Source of the DNA: Prosapia bicincta | Taxonomy: Eukaryota > Arthropoda > Insecta > Hemiptera > Cercopidae | Direction of reading: 5' to 3' | Assembly: GCA_036971475.1 (NCBI GenBank) | Contig: JBAIZL010000006.1 | Location: 138,551,731-138,615,730, forward strand | Length of the DNA: 64,000 nt | Shown here: in pieces, positions 13,408 through 26,179 of the stretch | Layout of the letters: the number at the start of each line of letters is the position of its first letter | Position numbering within the stretch: the first letter of the stretch is position 1 | Translations under genes and position numbers: made by a program | Notes under the pieces: generated by a model | Seen by the model: the letters and a program-made list of their open reading frames with translations, nothing else | Database searches by the model: none | What the model was told of the DNA's origin: nothing

Positions 13408-13766
13408 AAAGTCAATTCCTACTTACGCCAACAAAGAAAAATTTTATTTTAGTTGATGTAAAAAAAGTAACATAACTTTTGCGTTAAAACAGTTAATATA
13501 CCACATAACTTATAACATAAAATCAGTTTTATTATGTTATCACTTATTTTAACCAATATGGGACGAAATAACTATATTGCATATTTTGCCCTTTTTGTGA
13601 AAAGTTTTTCTCCCATGTATAACTAAAAGTAATGAATAAAATTTAATTAATATTTTTAAAAAACTCTATTAACATCATGTGTCATCCACTACAAGTTTAA
13701 AAAAATGTATTTGAACTTGAGCGAAAGAATAAAAAGTATTTTATTACCGATTAATAATCTTAACAT

Positions 13767-13768
<2 letters not shown>
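13408..13768 (+). mobile_element. Family A copy ending in (CA)n(TA)n
   Basis: 5' end TCAATTCCTACTTACGCCAA; worn palindrome (AAAACAGTTAATATACCACA, AAAATCAGTTTTATTATGTT); GGGACGAAATAACTATATTG; TCATCCACTACAAGTTTAAA; GAGCGAAAGAATAAAAAGTA; then directly into the (CA)n(TA)n tract. No 3' end motif follows; instead a hammerhead-like hairpin sequence begins. Confidence 0.85.

Positions 13769-13836
<68 letters not shown>
13769..13836. repeat. (CA)n(TA)n microsatellite
   Basis: About 17 CA units then about 17 TA units, in the microsatellite slot of the preceding family A copy. Confidence 0.95.
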
Positions 13837-13839
<3 letters not shown>

Positions 13840-13840
<1 letters not shown>

Positions 13841-13930
13841 AAACATCATAGGTTATTCGAATACAAGGATATTTATTATTTATATCCAAAGCTTTTCGTT
13901 GGTAAACAGTACCAACATCATCAGGTATGA
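13840..13930 (-). ncRNA. Hammerhead-like motif, family B
   Basis: On the minus strand: CTGATGA (13918-13924), a perfect 7-bp stem II GTTGGTA/TACCAAC (13898-13916), then GAAA (13894-13897) and the palindrome AAGCTT. The following GGATAT can pair with the upstream ATACC as stem I if one base is bulged. The sequence beyond (TATTCGAATACAAGGATATT) matches the arms of the compound fold-back at 15.4-17.0 kb, so both belong to one family. Confidence 0.5.
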
Positions 13931-13946
13931 AAATTACAATAATGTC

Positions 13947-13950
<4 letters not shown>

Positions 13951-13994
<44 letters not shown>

Positions 13995-14035
13995 CATATT
14001 ATTATTATATTATTATATATTATATATATACATAT
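13951..14035. repeat. (TA)n and TA-rich tract
   Basis: About 20 TA units followed by imperfect TAT/ATT repeats, between two hammerhead-like hairpins. Confidence 0.9.
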
Positions 14036-14072
14036 ATTACGTTGTCTATTGTTTTTCCGTTGCACTGACTTT

Positions 14073-14246
14073 ATGAAGTTAATATATTACTATTGTAAGT
14101 AATTTTATCCACCATTAAGTGCAATGATTTTACCTTGTGTGATGAGGCAATGGTCAAATGACCGAAAGGTGCATCATCACACAAGGTAAAACCATTGCAC
14201 TTAATGGTGGATAAAATTACTTACAATAGTAATATATTAACTTCAT
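14073..14246. repeat. Long near-perfect hairpin
   Basis: Arms of about 73 bp (14073-14146 and 14171-14246) are almost exact reverse complements, for example TCCACCATTAAGTGCAATG against CATTGCACTTAATGGTGGA. At the apex, GGTCAAATGACC makes a second small hairpin followed by GAAAGG. Such close arm identity points to a recent origin or to gene conversion between arms. Confidence 0.93.
14139..14180 (+). ncRNA. Hammerhead-like core at hairpin apex
   Basis: GTGATGA (first C of CUGAUGA replaced), GGCAAT, stem II GGTCA/TGACC with an AA loop, GAAA at 14164-14167, GGTGCATC, then ATCACAC, which pairs with GTGTGAT as stem I. Stem I would run on into the long arms. The extra bases before stem II and the changed first core base argue for a variant or inactive form. 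Confidence 0.4.
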
Positions 14247-14475
14247 ATATATACATACATTGTTCAAATATTCAATCGTTAATAAAATACTTTTTATTCA
14301 TCCACTCAAGTTCAAATAAATTTGTTTAAATTTCTAGTAGATGAAACTTGATCCTAATATTTTTTTTCAAATATTAATTCATTAATATATAGAGAGATAA
14401 AGAGAGAGAGAGAGAAAGGGGGAGAAAGATAGAGAGAGACAGACAGAGTGAGAACTAAAAGAAGGAATTGAGAAA
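14245..14475 (-). mobile_element. Family A fragments around a GA-rich tract
   Basis: 14257-14395 is the 3' module in minus orientation (TTGTTCAAATATTCAATCG, TCCACTCAAGTTCAAATAAA). It is followed by AGAGAGAG-rich sequence and then, at about 14448-14471, by a plus-orientation 3' end (GAGAACTAAAAGAAGGAATTG). Two opposing 3' ends therefore meet in one GA/TA tract. A 137-codon minus-strand frame here is composed of this repeat and is not accepted as a gene. Confidence 0.7.
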
Positions 14476-15356
14476 CAATTATTTCAACCGAACCGAAATT
14501 ACAGGGAAATCTTTGACTCAAGGCCAAACGTAATAACAAAAATATGCTCATTTGCTGTGAAAATGGAACAAAATAAAGTATAAACACATGCAAACTTTGA
14601 TAACGGTATCGATAGTACGTTCGAGTGGTTAAATGTGGCGCGATAGGGCGAAGATAACGCGTACACAGCCTGACCAGAACAGCCGTGTAGGATAAGCAGC
14701 GAAAACGCACTGCGAACGTGAGAAAACTGCGATTTATTGAACCCGGTAATGTTACAGATGCCTTCATGTGCGGTATAAAGAGGAAATTGGTTGCATCACA
14801 ACTGTCTCATAAACAAACCAGATCACGCTCTATGCATGCAATGAATAACTTATAATACCCAATGTCAGTTTACGGTTGTAACGCTATAAATGATAAACAT
14901 TCATTGGCTACGCTAAAATGGCATTCAAATGACGTAACCAGGAGTCTGTGATACGTTTTAGTTAAACCCTTTTCGGTAATTAAAACCATCGAACGGGCAA
15001 AATATATGTTTCACTTGTAATTAAATGATTACACGGTAAAACTCTGGCCGTAACTGAATCGATTTTCAAAAGTAATGAAACTATTTTAATTAGCAAATAC
15101 TGTATGTTTGAATGAATTTTTCATTTAATTATGCATGCATTTGTTTTTTAAACCTCTGCGGACGCTACGTGGTTATTTGTTCAATGTGGTTTTGGGTATA
15201 TACCCCACTCGCGGCAAAAACCCTACTATGGACTGTGTTCAAAATTTGTTCACGCTAGGAAATAAGAGCGTTTGGTAAATACGTTAAGGAAACGAAGCAA
15301 AAACAAAGGAGAAAATTATTATCAAACGAAACATTAGGTCAGGTTCTACAATATAT
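14476..15356. other. Spacer, no recognised gene
   Basis: 14590-14770 is GC-balanced. No protein family, RNA gene or local repeat could be recognised. Confidence 0.4.
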
Positions 15357-15432
15357 GAACGTATATATATATATTAAAACAACATAGGTTATTCAAATAC
15401 AAGAATATTTATTAATTTATATCCAAAGCTTT

Positions 15433-15491
15433 TCGTTGGTAAACAGTACCAACATCATATCGATGATGTTGGTACTGTTTACCAACGAAAA
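15433..15491. ncRNA. Palindrome of two hammerhead-like motifs
   Basis: A palindrome centred on ATCG: both arms contain GATG(A), stem II GTTGGTA/TACCAAC and GAAA, as in the motif at 13.9 kb. The CTGATGA core is damaged at the palindrome centre (it reads TCGATGA), so neither copy has a fully conserved core. Confidence 0.45.
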
Positions 15492-15530
15492 CCTATGTTG
15501 TTTTAAATTATTAAACAAGAAAACGTATTA

Positions 15531-16765
<1,235 letters not shown>

Positions 16766-17045
16766 AGTTTTCTTGTTTAATAATTTAAAACAACATAGGT
16801 TATTCAAATACAAGAATATTTATTAACTTATATCTAGTCTCAAATCTAACCTACAATTATAACACTTACATTGATTGCACAACACTTTTTATATAACCCT
16901 GTAAGGTTAATTTTATATAAATATAAAATACGTTTTCTTGTTTATAAATTAATAAATAAAATTAACATATCCGTTTTGGATATAAATTAATAAATATTCT
17001 TGTATTTGAATAACCTATGTTGTTTTAATATATATATATTCGTGT

Positions 17046-19147
17046 AACGTAGGTAGTGTAAGGGACAGTTAATCAAATATTGGATTTAATGTTACTAAAA
17101 ATTTGTATTAAACGAATTAAAGAAATGTTAAGAAAACACATCATAAATAAAAGAGAAGAAGCAAATGTTACACGCATAGAACATATAGTTATAAAAACAT
17201 GGCTCACACGACCTGAAAGACGGCACCAAGATACAGTGGCTAGAAACAAAAACAGACCAAATATGATTAGGTGAATGATACATTGCTGTTTAGATAAATT
17301 GTAAAGAGAAAACCTTGTAAATAACGAGGAGGACAAAGTAGACGTAGCCTAATCGAGATATAGTAAAGCAAGGTCATATTAATAACTTATACTTTCTTAA
17401 CTTCCAAATAAGAAACATGTATCACTGGTTATGAGATGAAATATCACATATAAAAATTAATAAGAGAAACTATAAAATATTTTAAAAAATGGACAAGAAA
17501 AGTTCTGAGATCCATTTTTAGTTCTATTTTTGATGATACTAATGAACAATATCAACAATATATTAAATAAATAAAACTCAGATAATTTGTTGATTATTAT
17601 TTTTCAGTTGTAATTATTTGTATCCCTGAGGATGGAAACTTGCTCGCTGAAACTGTTCTGCTTAATTAAGCATAATGCAATGAGAATTCTGTAATATTAG
17701 ATGCCCTTGTACCGTAGTGACATCTGACAAGACAAGCTACGACCCCCTTATACCTAGAACCATTCCAAATAAATAAAAAACCAAGTAAAATATACTAAGA
17801 ATGTTTTTTTGAAACAAATACAGTAATATTAAGCGTTAGTTGTTGCAAAGAAGTGTTCTTTTTTTAAATAATAAATTTTAGCTTGAAGTAAAAAAAAATA
17901 CGTTTTCCACTGAAAGTAATATTTATTGACGTCATCATGAATACATTAATAGAGACCAACTAGTTTCTTATGTTTACTGTGAATATTTAAACGATTATCA
18001 AAACTAGGGAAGTTTTATACAATGTAACAGGCAAAAAGATACTTTTGAAATATTTTTCATACTAGATACATTTTGTCTAATGGAAAATATAGTAGTCTTG
18101 TAAGCCTTTGATTAAATTTGGTTGAATTTTTTTGTACAGTCTGCTTTTACAAAATATCTCACTAATTTATGAATCTCGTAAGACCTTGATGATGAAGCTA
18201 TGACTTTGCAAAATGCACACAACAGATATGAAATACAAGAATAACGTAACAGTATAAATTTGGATTTTATCACATCTTATGGCCTTGACTGTACATCCCA
18301 CAAGAATTTAACTGATTTTAAATACAATCTTCAGGAAACCTTACATAATTATAGCCTAATTTGACACCAGTTGCAGTTATTTTGGAATAAATGTGCGTTC
18401 ATTTACCAAAAAGTTTCTAAAATTATTTAGGAACGTTAAAAAGTCCAGTTTTAAAATTCAACTACTGCAAAAAAATTATAACGTAGCAGACAACAAATAT
18501 TTGTAACAGAATATACGTAAAAGAACTACTACTAGAAAGCAGTGTAATACAAGTAAACTTTCAACATTTTCTACAAGTTGCAAATATTTCATTAAGTTAC
18601 AGTAATTTAAACTATTTGTAAAGATTTCACAACTTGGAGATTTGAAAAGTTGAATTCAATTTGCGCACTGAAAGAAAAGTTCGTTAAAACCTTTACAAAG
18701 ATTTCAAAGGGTTTTAATAGTAAAAAAAACTTCAAAATTTTAAAAGTTTTAAAGATTTTATAGGGTTATTAATTTATTAATTGTTTCTTTAATTATATTT
18801 TTCAAATGAAAGATAACTATAATCAATTAAATCTGAAACTAGTTTTACTTATACACGATACTTAAAAATAAAATAAAACCTGTTTCAACTTTAAAAATGA
18901 TCACTTTTCAAACAAAACTATGCAAAAAGGAAAGCACAACACACTGACACAAACGGCACTGACACACGTGCGATTGTCTGTTTGTCCCGCTCGACACTGG
19001 AGTCCTGTAGGAAGCCTGGAGCTAGACTGACTGAGCAAGCTTCAGTATGCTCAATACGGTATGCGCGGGAGTCCCACCCTTCGTTACCCCTCGGGAACCT
19101 GTCTTACGCGTCCTTCAAAGGGTAAATTCACGGACTTGTCGAATTAA
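17046..19147. other. Long AT-rich spacer
   Basis: No gene recognised. At about 17629-17660 CCCTGAGGATGGAAACTTG and CTGAAACTGTTC loosely resemble a decayed hammerhead-type motif. Positions 18940-19110 are GC-richer and precede the 73-bp array. Confidence 0.4.
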
Positions 19148-19456
19148 TCATATTTACTGCTTCGCGCATAGCTGTATCTCGGCTGATGGTTACACAACTA
19201 GAGCAATTTTCTCATATTTACGAGCCCAGCAGCTTCGCGCGTAGCAGTATCTCTCCTGACGGTGACACAACTAGAGCGATCTTCTCATATTTACGAGCCC
19301 AGCAGCTTCGCGCATAGCAGTATCTCTCCCGATGGTGACACAATTAGAGCGATCTTCTCATATTTACGAGCCCAGCAGCTTCGCGCGTAGCAGTATCTCT
19401 CCCGATGGTGACACAAATTGAGCGAGTTTATCATATTTACGAGCCCAGCAGCTTAA
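19148..19456. repeat. 73-bp tandem repeat
   Basis: CATATTTACGAGCCCAGCAG recurs at 19213, 19286, 19359 and 19432, exactly 73 bp apart. Each unit has AGCTTCGCGC, TAGCAGTATCTCTCC and GGTGACACAA. A shorter, older unit starts at about 19148. The array abuts a truncated family A copy. Confidence 0.95.
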
Positions 19457-19483
19457 AAGTTGCGATATGTTGCATAACCAGTT

Positions 19484-19676
19484 GCGAAAAGTTTTTCTTC
19501 CATATTGAACTAAAATCAACTTATTATTTAATTAAATTAATAAATTATTATTTGAAAAACTGTGTTATCCACTACAAGTTTAAATTATGTATTTAAAATT
19601 GAGTTCATAAATTTTATTAAAGATTGAAAATTATATCAAGTACAATATATAGAGAGTGTGAATTAATAGAAGGAAA
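19484..19676 (+). mobile_element. Family A, 5'-truncated
   Basis: Starts inside the GAAAAGTTTTTCTTCCATAT block and continues through TATCCACTACAAGTTTAAAT, a worn 3' module and TATAGAGAGTGTGAATTAAT, then AGAAGG. The whole 5' module and palindrome are missing. Confidence 0.8.
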
Positions 19677-20195
19677 TAAACAAAAGTGAAGAGAGAAACG
19701 TATTCCGGGACGTCGCATCCCGTCTGAGCAATCGTTTATCTCCCTGGTTTATTCGACAAGTCCCCAAATCTTTACGTAAGCGCTCTAGAGTCACTAAATT
19801 CTGGTTTCGCGAAGTTACTGAGAGGTGGAAATGGGCGAAATAACGCTACATGAACTCCACAGGGACCCAAAATACTCCCCCTTACCGACAAGAAGTGTAA
19901 TTTGATTTTATTGTTCCTTGTAGAAGCAAAGGTTTGTCGTGGATAATATTCCATGGGAAATTTTTTTCGGAGCTTCATGTTGACAACACGCCCCGAGCGC
20001 AGAACGAGTTTAAGAGTTTCACGGAATGTAACCACCTCAGCATAGGTTAAAGGGCTAGTGTGAGCTTAGAATGCACGCACGCATTCCCTGAGCACTACGT
20101 AGGGCAAACTGTTTATCCATGTTGGATCTCAAGGAACCACTTACAGTTCCTACATTTACCTCCTACCTACATTAATAAGCCCCCTAATCCTCCGT
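19677..20195. other. Spacer before the 151-bp satellite
   Basis: GC-balanced at 19700-20100. An 87-codon minus-strand frame (19772-20035) is not recognised and has no supporting context. Confidence 0.4.
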
Positions 20196-23178
20196 AGGCA
20201 GTAACAGTCATACTGTCCAAAAATACACTTCCTTACGTGGCAATCCTGTAGAGATTAGAGACCCAAAGAAAATATGTCGTAAGCCTTTATCGGGAGACGT
20301 TTATACTCCCCTTTTCTTAATCCTATCTAAATTATCAAATCTAAGAAGGCAGTAACAATCATACTGTCCAAAAATACACTTCCTTACGTGGCAATCCTGT
20401 AGAGATTAGAGACCCAAAGAAAATATGTCGTAAGCCTTTATCGGGAGACGTTTATACTCCCCTTTTCTTAATCCTATCTAAATTATCAAATCTAAGAAGG
20501 CAGTAACAATCATACTGTCCAAAAATACACTTCCTTACGTGGCAATCCTGTAGAGATTAGAGACCCAAAGAAAATATGTCGTAAGCCTTTATCGGGAGAC
20601 GTTTATACTCCCCTTTTCTTAATCCTATCTAAATTATCAAATCTAAGAAGGCAGTAACAATCATACTGTCCAAAAATACACTTCCTTACGTGGCAATCCT
20701 GTAGAGATTAGAGACCCAAAGAAAATATGTCGTAAGCCTTTATCGGGAGACGTTTATACTCCCCTTTTCTTAATCCAATCTAAATTATCAAATCTAAGAA
20801 GGCAGTAACAATCATACTGTCCAAAAATACACTTCCTTACGTGGCAATCCTGTAGAGATTAGAGACCCAAAGAGAATATGTCGTAAGCCTTTATCGGGAG
20901 ACGTTTATACTCCCCTTTTCTTAATCCAATCTAAATTATCAAATCTAAGAAGGCAGTAACAATCATACTGTCCAAAAATACACTTCCTTACGTGGCAATC
21001 CTGTAGAGATTAGAGACCCAAAGAGAATATGTCGTAAGCCTTTATCGGGAGACGTTTATACTCCCCTTTTCTTAATCCTATCTAAATTATCATATCTAAG
21101 AAGGCAGTAACAATCATACTGTCCAAAAATACACTTCCTTACGTGGCAATCCTGTAGAGATTAGAGACCCAAAGAAAATATGTCGTAAGCCTTTATCGGG
21201 AGACGTTTATACTCCCCTTTTCTTAATCCTATCTAAATTATCAAATCTAAGGAGGCAGTAACAATCATACTGTCCAAAAATACACTTCCTTACGTGGCAA
21301 TCCTGTAGACATTAGAGACCCAAAGAAAATATGTCGTAAGCCTTTATCGGGAGACGTTTATACTCCCCTTTTCTTAATCCTATCTAAATTATCAAATCTA
21401 AGAAGGCAGTAGCAGTCATACTGTCCAAAAATACACTTCCTTACGTGGCAATCCTGTAGAGATTAGAGACCCAAAGAAAATATGTCGTAAGCCTTTATCG
21501 GGAGACGTTTATACTCCCCTTTTCTTAATCCTATCTAAATTATCAAATCTAAGAAGGCAGTAACAATCATACTGTCCAAAAATACACTTCCTTACGTGGC
21601 AATCCTGTAGAGATTAGAGACCCAAAGAAAATATGTCGTACACCTTTATCGGGAGACGTTTATACTCCCCTTTTCTTAATCCTATCTAAATTATCAAATC
21701 TAAGAAGGCAGTAACAATCATACTGTCCAAAAATACACTTCCTTACGTGGCAATCCTGTAGAGATTAGAGACCCAAAGAAAATATGTCGTAAGCCTTTAT
21801 CGGGAGACGTTTATACTCCCCTTTTCTTAATCCTATCTAAATTATCAAATCTAAGAAGGCAGTAACAATCATACTGTCCAAAAATACACTTCCTTACGTG
21901 GCAATCCTGTAGAGATTAGAGACCCAAAGAAAATATGTCGTAAGCCTTTATCGGGAGACGTTTATACTCCCCTTTTCTTAATCCTATCTAAATTATCAAA
22001 TCTAAGAAGGCAGTAGCAGTCATACTGTCCAAAAATACACTTCCTTACGTGGCAATCCTGTAGAGATTAGAGACCCAAAGAAAATATGTCGTAAGCCTTT
22101 ATCGGGAGACGTTTATACTCCCCTTTTCTTAATCCTATCTAAATTATCAAATCTAAGAAGGCAGTAACAATCATACTGTCCAAAAATACACTTCCTTACG
22201 TGGCAATCCTGTAGAGATTAGAGACCCAAAGAAAATATGTCGTAAGCCTTTATCGGGAGACGTTTATACTCCCCTTTTCTTAATCCTATCTACATTATCA
22301 AATCTAAGAAGGCAGTAACAATCATACTGTCCAAAAATACAGTTCCTTACGTGGCAATCCTGTAAAGATTAGAGACCCAAAGAAAATATGTCGTAAGCCT
22401 TTATCGGGAGACGTTTATACTCCCCTTTTCTTAATCCTATCTAAATTATCAAATCTAAGAAGGCAGTAACAATCATACTGTCCAAAAATACACTTCCTTA
22501 CGTGGCAATCCTGTAGAGATTAGAGACCCAAAGAGAATATGTCGTAAGCCTTTATCGGGAGACGTTTATACTCCCCTTTTCTTAATCCTATCTAAATTAT
22601 CAAATCTAAGAAGGCAGTAACAGTCATACTGTCCAAAAATACACTTCCTTACGTGGCAATCCTGTAGAGATTAGAGACCCAAAGAGAATATGTCGTAAGC
22701 CTTTATCGGGAGACGTTTATACTCCCCTTTTCTTAATCCCATCTAAATTATCAAATCTAAGAAGGCAGTAACAGTCATACTGTCCAAAAATACACTTCCT
22801 TACGTGGCAATCCTGTAGAGATTAGAGACCCAAAGAAAATATGTCGTAAGCCTTTATCGGGAGACGTTTATACTCCCCTTTTCTTAATCCTATCTAAATT
22901 ATCAAATCTAAGAAGGCAGTAACAATCATACTGTCCAAAAATACACTTCCTTACGTGGCAATCCTGTAGAGATTAGAGACCCAAAGAAAATATGTCGTAA
23001 GCCTTTATCGGGAGACGTTTATACTCCCCTTTTCTTAATCCTATCTAAATTATCAAATCTAAGAAGGCAGTACAATCATACTGTATAACAATGCACTTTC
23101 TTATGTGACGATCGTGCACAGATTAAAAACCCGATGATAATATGTCGTACACCTTTATCGGGAGACGTTTATACTCCT
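20196..23178. repeat. 151-bp satellite array
   Basis: The AGGCAGTA anchor occurs at 20196, 20347, 20498 and so on to 23065: 2869 bp, exactly 19 units of 151 bp, so no net length change in 19 units. Units differ by a few substitutions (for example AACAATC or AACAGTC, AATCCTATC or AATCCAATC). The first part-unit on the left and the last unit (23065-23178) are diverged. The monomer contains CTTCCTTACGTGGCAATCC, ATATGTCGTAAGCC and the imperfect palindrome GGGAGACGTTTATACTCCCC. On the right it passes without a clear break into the endonuclease pseudogene. Confidence 0.97.
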
Positions 23179-23463
23179 TTTCATAATTGCTACAGCTAGT
23201 AAAAGGGTTATTAAGTTCATAGACACTGCATCGATACAGTGACGGGCAGGTATGGCTACGCCACCTCTTGCTCGATCTTCTGTAACGAAGTCGGCTCGGA
23301 AAACTGAACACTCCCTTACATGAAAGTTTTGCGATTCACTCAGATATGTGTCTTGTAGACGGACGAACATTGGATACACATCTCGCACGAGTACTTTAAG
23401 ATCTTCTATGCGACTCCTAACGCCGTTTACGTTCTGTATTACTGACTTGCTAAGCAAAGACAT
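23179..23463 (-). pseudogene. Non-LTR retrotransposon endonuclease domain, fragment
   Basis: The minus-strand frame reads, from its start at 23463, SVIQNVNGVRSRIEDLKVLV, then a stretch with RLQDTYL, then FRADFVTEDRARGGVAI. This is the N-terminal half of an apurinic-type endonuclease as found at the start of ORF2 in jockey/I-like elements: NxNG with the catalytic Asn, QET (here QDT, so the key Glu is changed), and the RGGVAI segment. About 100 residues remain of an expected 220-240. The frame then runs into the last, diverged 151-bp satellite unit (INVSR) and stops. No reverse transcriptase follows. Truncated and certainly non-functional. Confidence 0.75.
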
Positions 23464-23924
23464 TTATTAGCTTAGCAAAGGATTTATTTGACACCCATTG
23501 GGGCTCTCATTTCTTGCCTGGGACGATTTTAGACGTTTCAGGCTAACATTTCTCAGATTCCATATCCACCCGTTCTGGGATGGAATCTGGGAGCCATATT
23601 AGTAAACTAAGAACTTAGTTCCAGAAACGAGAAATTATATTGTGGTTGTGATGATAGAATAGAAGGAAGGACAGCCAGATTGGATAGTTTGATTATATGT
23701 TACTGCATGCGTTAACTTCAGGAAAGAGAATTACGTTTATAAGAAAAGAAGCTGATTTTAACGTTTTAAACTGAATTTCAGATAGCTTCTGAATTTTCCA
23801 ACCTCGATAAGGAAACCTAATACAACTTACCATCACGGCGTGTATGACGAACGGAAAGATAGAGAGGCAATCTTACCTGTAACAAAAACGTAATTATTAA
23901 TAAGTAATACAACAAACAAACATT
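23464..23924. other. Spacer upstream of the endonuclease fragment
   Basis: No recognisable 5' part of the retrotransposon, and no gene. Confidence 0.45.
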
Positions 23925-24600
23925 TCTAAAGTTAATTCCTACTTAAGTCAACACAGAATTTTTTTTGTTACTTCATATTGAAAAAATCACAAAAATATAA
24001 AAAAGTAACATAACCTGTACGTTAAAACAGCTGTTCTACCACATAACATATAACACAAAATCAGCTGTTTTATGAAATCATATGTAATCACATATTCTAA
24101 TCCAAATAAGATGAAATAACTATATTGCATACCTTGCTCCTTTGGGAAAAAGTTTTTCTCCCATATTGAAAAAAATTAATTTATTATTAAATTTTTCTCC
24201 CGTATTGAACAAAAATTAGTTTATTATTAAATTTAATTATTTTTTAAATTATCACAATAATATAGAAAAAGTAACCTAACCTGTGCGTTAAAACAGCAGT
24301 TCTACCACATAACATATAAGACAAAGTCAGCTGTTTTATGAAATCATATGTTATCACTTATTTTAAGCCAAATGAGAAGAAATAACTATATAGCATACCT
24401 TGATCCATTTTGTGAAACGTTTTTCTCCACATATAAAAGTAAAATTTTTAATTGTATACTTAATTAATGAATTATTATTTTAAAAAACTGTGTTAACATT
24501 AAGTTTTAAAAATGTATTAGAACTGGAATGTATGAATAAAAAGTATATTATTAACAATTGAAAATTTAAACAAGATATATATGAGTGAGAGAAATAACAG
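23925..24600 (+). mobile_element. Family A, partial tandem duplication
   Basis: A first 5' module and palindrome (TTAATTCCTACTTAAGTCAA; AAAACAGCTGTTCTACCACA) run to about 24210. TTTTTCTCCCATATTGAA is then repeated as TTTTTCTCCCGTATTGAAC, and a second palindrome region (AAAACAGCAGTTCTACCACA) follows at about 24290. Only the second copy continues to the 3' module (GAATGTATGAATAAAAAGTA), the ACAAGATATATATGAG slot and the AGAGGGAATT end. It looks like unequal recombination between two copies. Confidence 0.85.
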
Positions 24601-24984
24601 AGGGAATTTAAAACGTCGAATCAGAGAGGACGATGAAAGGATATACAAGGGATAACTGTTATGGTGAGAAGACGAGTGGGCGTAGAGATACAATGCATCA
24701 AGCTGGCACATTGTGACGTTGTACGGGAATGTAGGATTGAATCAATGGCAACGTGCACAAGCGCAAAGATGACCGGCTGAATGTAGTGGCTGAAATGGCC
24801 CAGAAATATAAGGTCAGTTTCATGACTAAATCAGAAAATTAGTAACGCTTCACAATTAACTGAGGAGAAATTGTGAAGACGGAAAAAAAATCAATGATAT
24901 TTAAGAGTGTATAAAAACAAAGCAAGGCTTAACCATTTGAAAATGAAGTTAATAATAGTGCACTCGGCAATTGTTATTTTAAGA
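24601..24984. other. Spacer
   Basis: No gene or repeat recognised. Confidence 0.45.
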
Positions 24985-25049
24985 AACAGCCAAATGATAA
25001 TAGTTTGACACGCGCGCGCGCACACCCACATACATACACACCACCACCC

Positions 25050-25142
<93 letters not shown>

Positions 25143-25235
25143 ATATATATCAAGTTTAAATACATTTTTAATCTTGTAGTGGATGACAGTTGAGGTTAAT
25201 ATACTTTTACCAAACATTAATTCATAATTATAATT
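24985..25235 (-). mobile_element. Family A fragment with (CA)n in the slot
   Basis: AATAGTTTGACACGCGCGC at 24998-25018 resembles the element's 3' end (CTATTAGTTCACACTC). A CA-rich tract follows, then ATATATATCAAG, a worn 3' module and TTGTAGTGGATGACAGTTG. It ends in TTAATTCATAATT at about 25230. The middle and 5' module are absent. Confidence 0.65.
25005..25138. repeat. (CG)n/(CA)n compound microsatellite
   Basis: CGCGCGCGCA, imperfect CACC/CATA units, then about 43 CA units to 25138. Frames on both strands are artefacts. Confidence 0.95.
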
Positions 25236-25289
25236 TTAAAAGTTAGGTTGGATTAGAACTGAATAACTACGTGTTTTAAATCCAGTAGC

Positions 25290-25573
25290 TGAGTTTATTA
25301 AATAATTACAATGAATATAAATATGTATATGCATATTTTGACAGAAACACAAGTGGAAAATATAGGGCGAAATTAATAATTAAAATTATTTATTTAAATT
25401 TAAATAATTAATTAATACTTGTACAGAAAAAGCCGTATTACCTCAAACTGTCATCCACTACAAGTTTAAAAAAATGTATTTGAACTTTGGTGGACGAATA
25501 AAAAATGTTTATTAACGATTGAAAATTTAAACAAGATATGTATAAGGGGGAGTGTGAACTAGTAGAAGAAAAT
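25290..25573 (+). mobile_element. Family A, deleted long form
   Basis: Contains AATAATTACAATGAATATAA, TTTTGACAGAAACACAAGTG (shared with the long copy at 61.7 kb), TCATCCACTACAAGTTTAAA, a 3' module with GGTGGACGAATAAAAAATG, AAACAAGATATGTATAAG, and the end GAGTGTGAACTAGTAGAAG. The tRNA-like segment is deleted. Confidence 0.8.
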
Positions 25574-25961
25574 GGACATTTTGTGTGATAGTCTAAACGC
25601 ACGCCGGAAACTATATAAATGTATACTTATCGTGAAAACGAACACAACTTTATAATAATTACGTAGTGCACATTGTACCAACATAATGTCCGGTATAAAA
25701 TATATCACTAGGTTAACGATAACAAAAAATGGAGGAAACGTTGAAAATAAAGGGATGTGAATATAAAACTAACTTGTCAAACGTTAGCACCTGTGACGAC
25801 CTGACTTCGTGCTATTATCCCGGGTAGCCATACGGCTGTAAAGTAACTAGATATCCAAGGCTATTATTTATTTTCCAACATCAAATTGTTGTATATGTAA
25901 TTATAATTTTACATAAGAATGCATATATTGACATTTAGTTGTAGTTCTAATTTTTTAGTCG
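25574..25961. other. Spacer
   Basis: No gene or repeat recognised. Confidence 0.45.
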
Positions 25962-26004
25962 TGTCACTGATGATGATGACATAAGTCAATGAAACGCGTA
26001 TGAT
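25962..26004 (+). ncRNA. Hammerhead-ribozyme-like motif, solo
   Basis: CTGATGA at 25967-25973 matches the core exactly. Stem II is TGAC/GTCA with an ATAA loop, inside TGATGACATAAGTCAAT. GAAAC is at 25991-25995, then GCGTA, and TGA closes a short stem I with the upstream TCA. All core positions I can check are kept, so this is one of the better candidates. It is not inside an inverted repeat. Confidence 0.6.
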
Positions 26005-26179
26005 AATAGTGTATATTGTTTTTTTGGCTTTGCGTGCAGTTATTTATTTATTCATGAAATATAGAATTGCATAAGTTGTATGCCTACGCGCTACTAATAT
26101 CTAAGTAAAAAAACATTAATTATACGGCTCAATCTGTAGAAATTAAATTCAATGAGCAGAGGAAATATTATACTTAGAT

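Noticed and set aside
14354..14767. 137-codon minus-strand frame
   Set aside because: Its end is family A and GA-rich repeat sequence, and the rest matches no protein I recognise.
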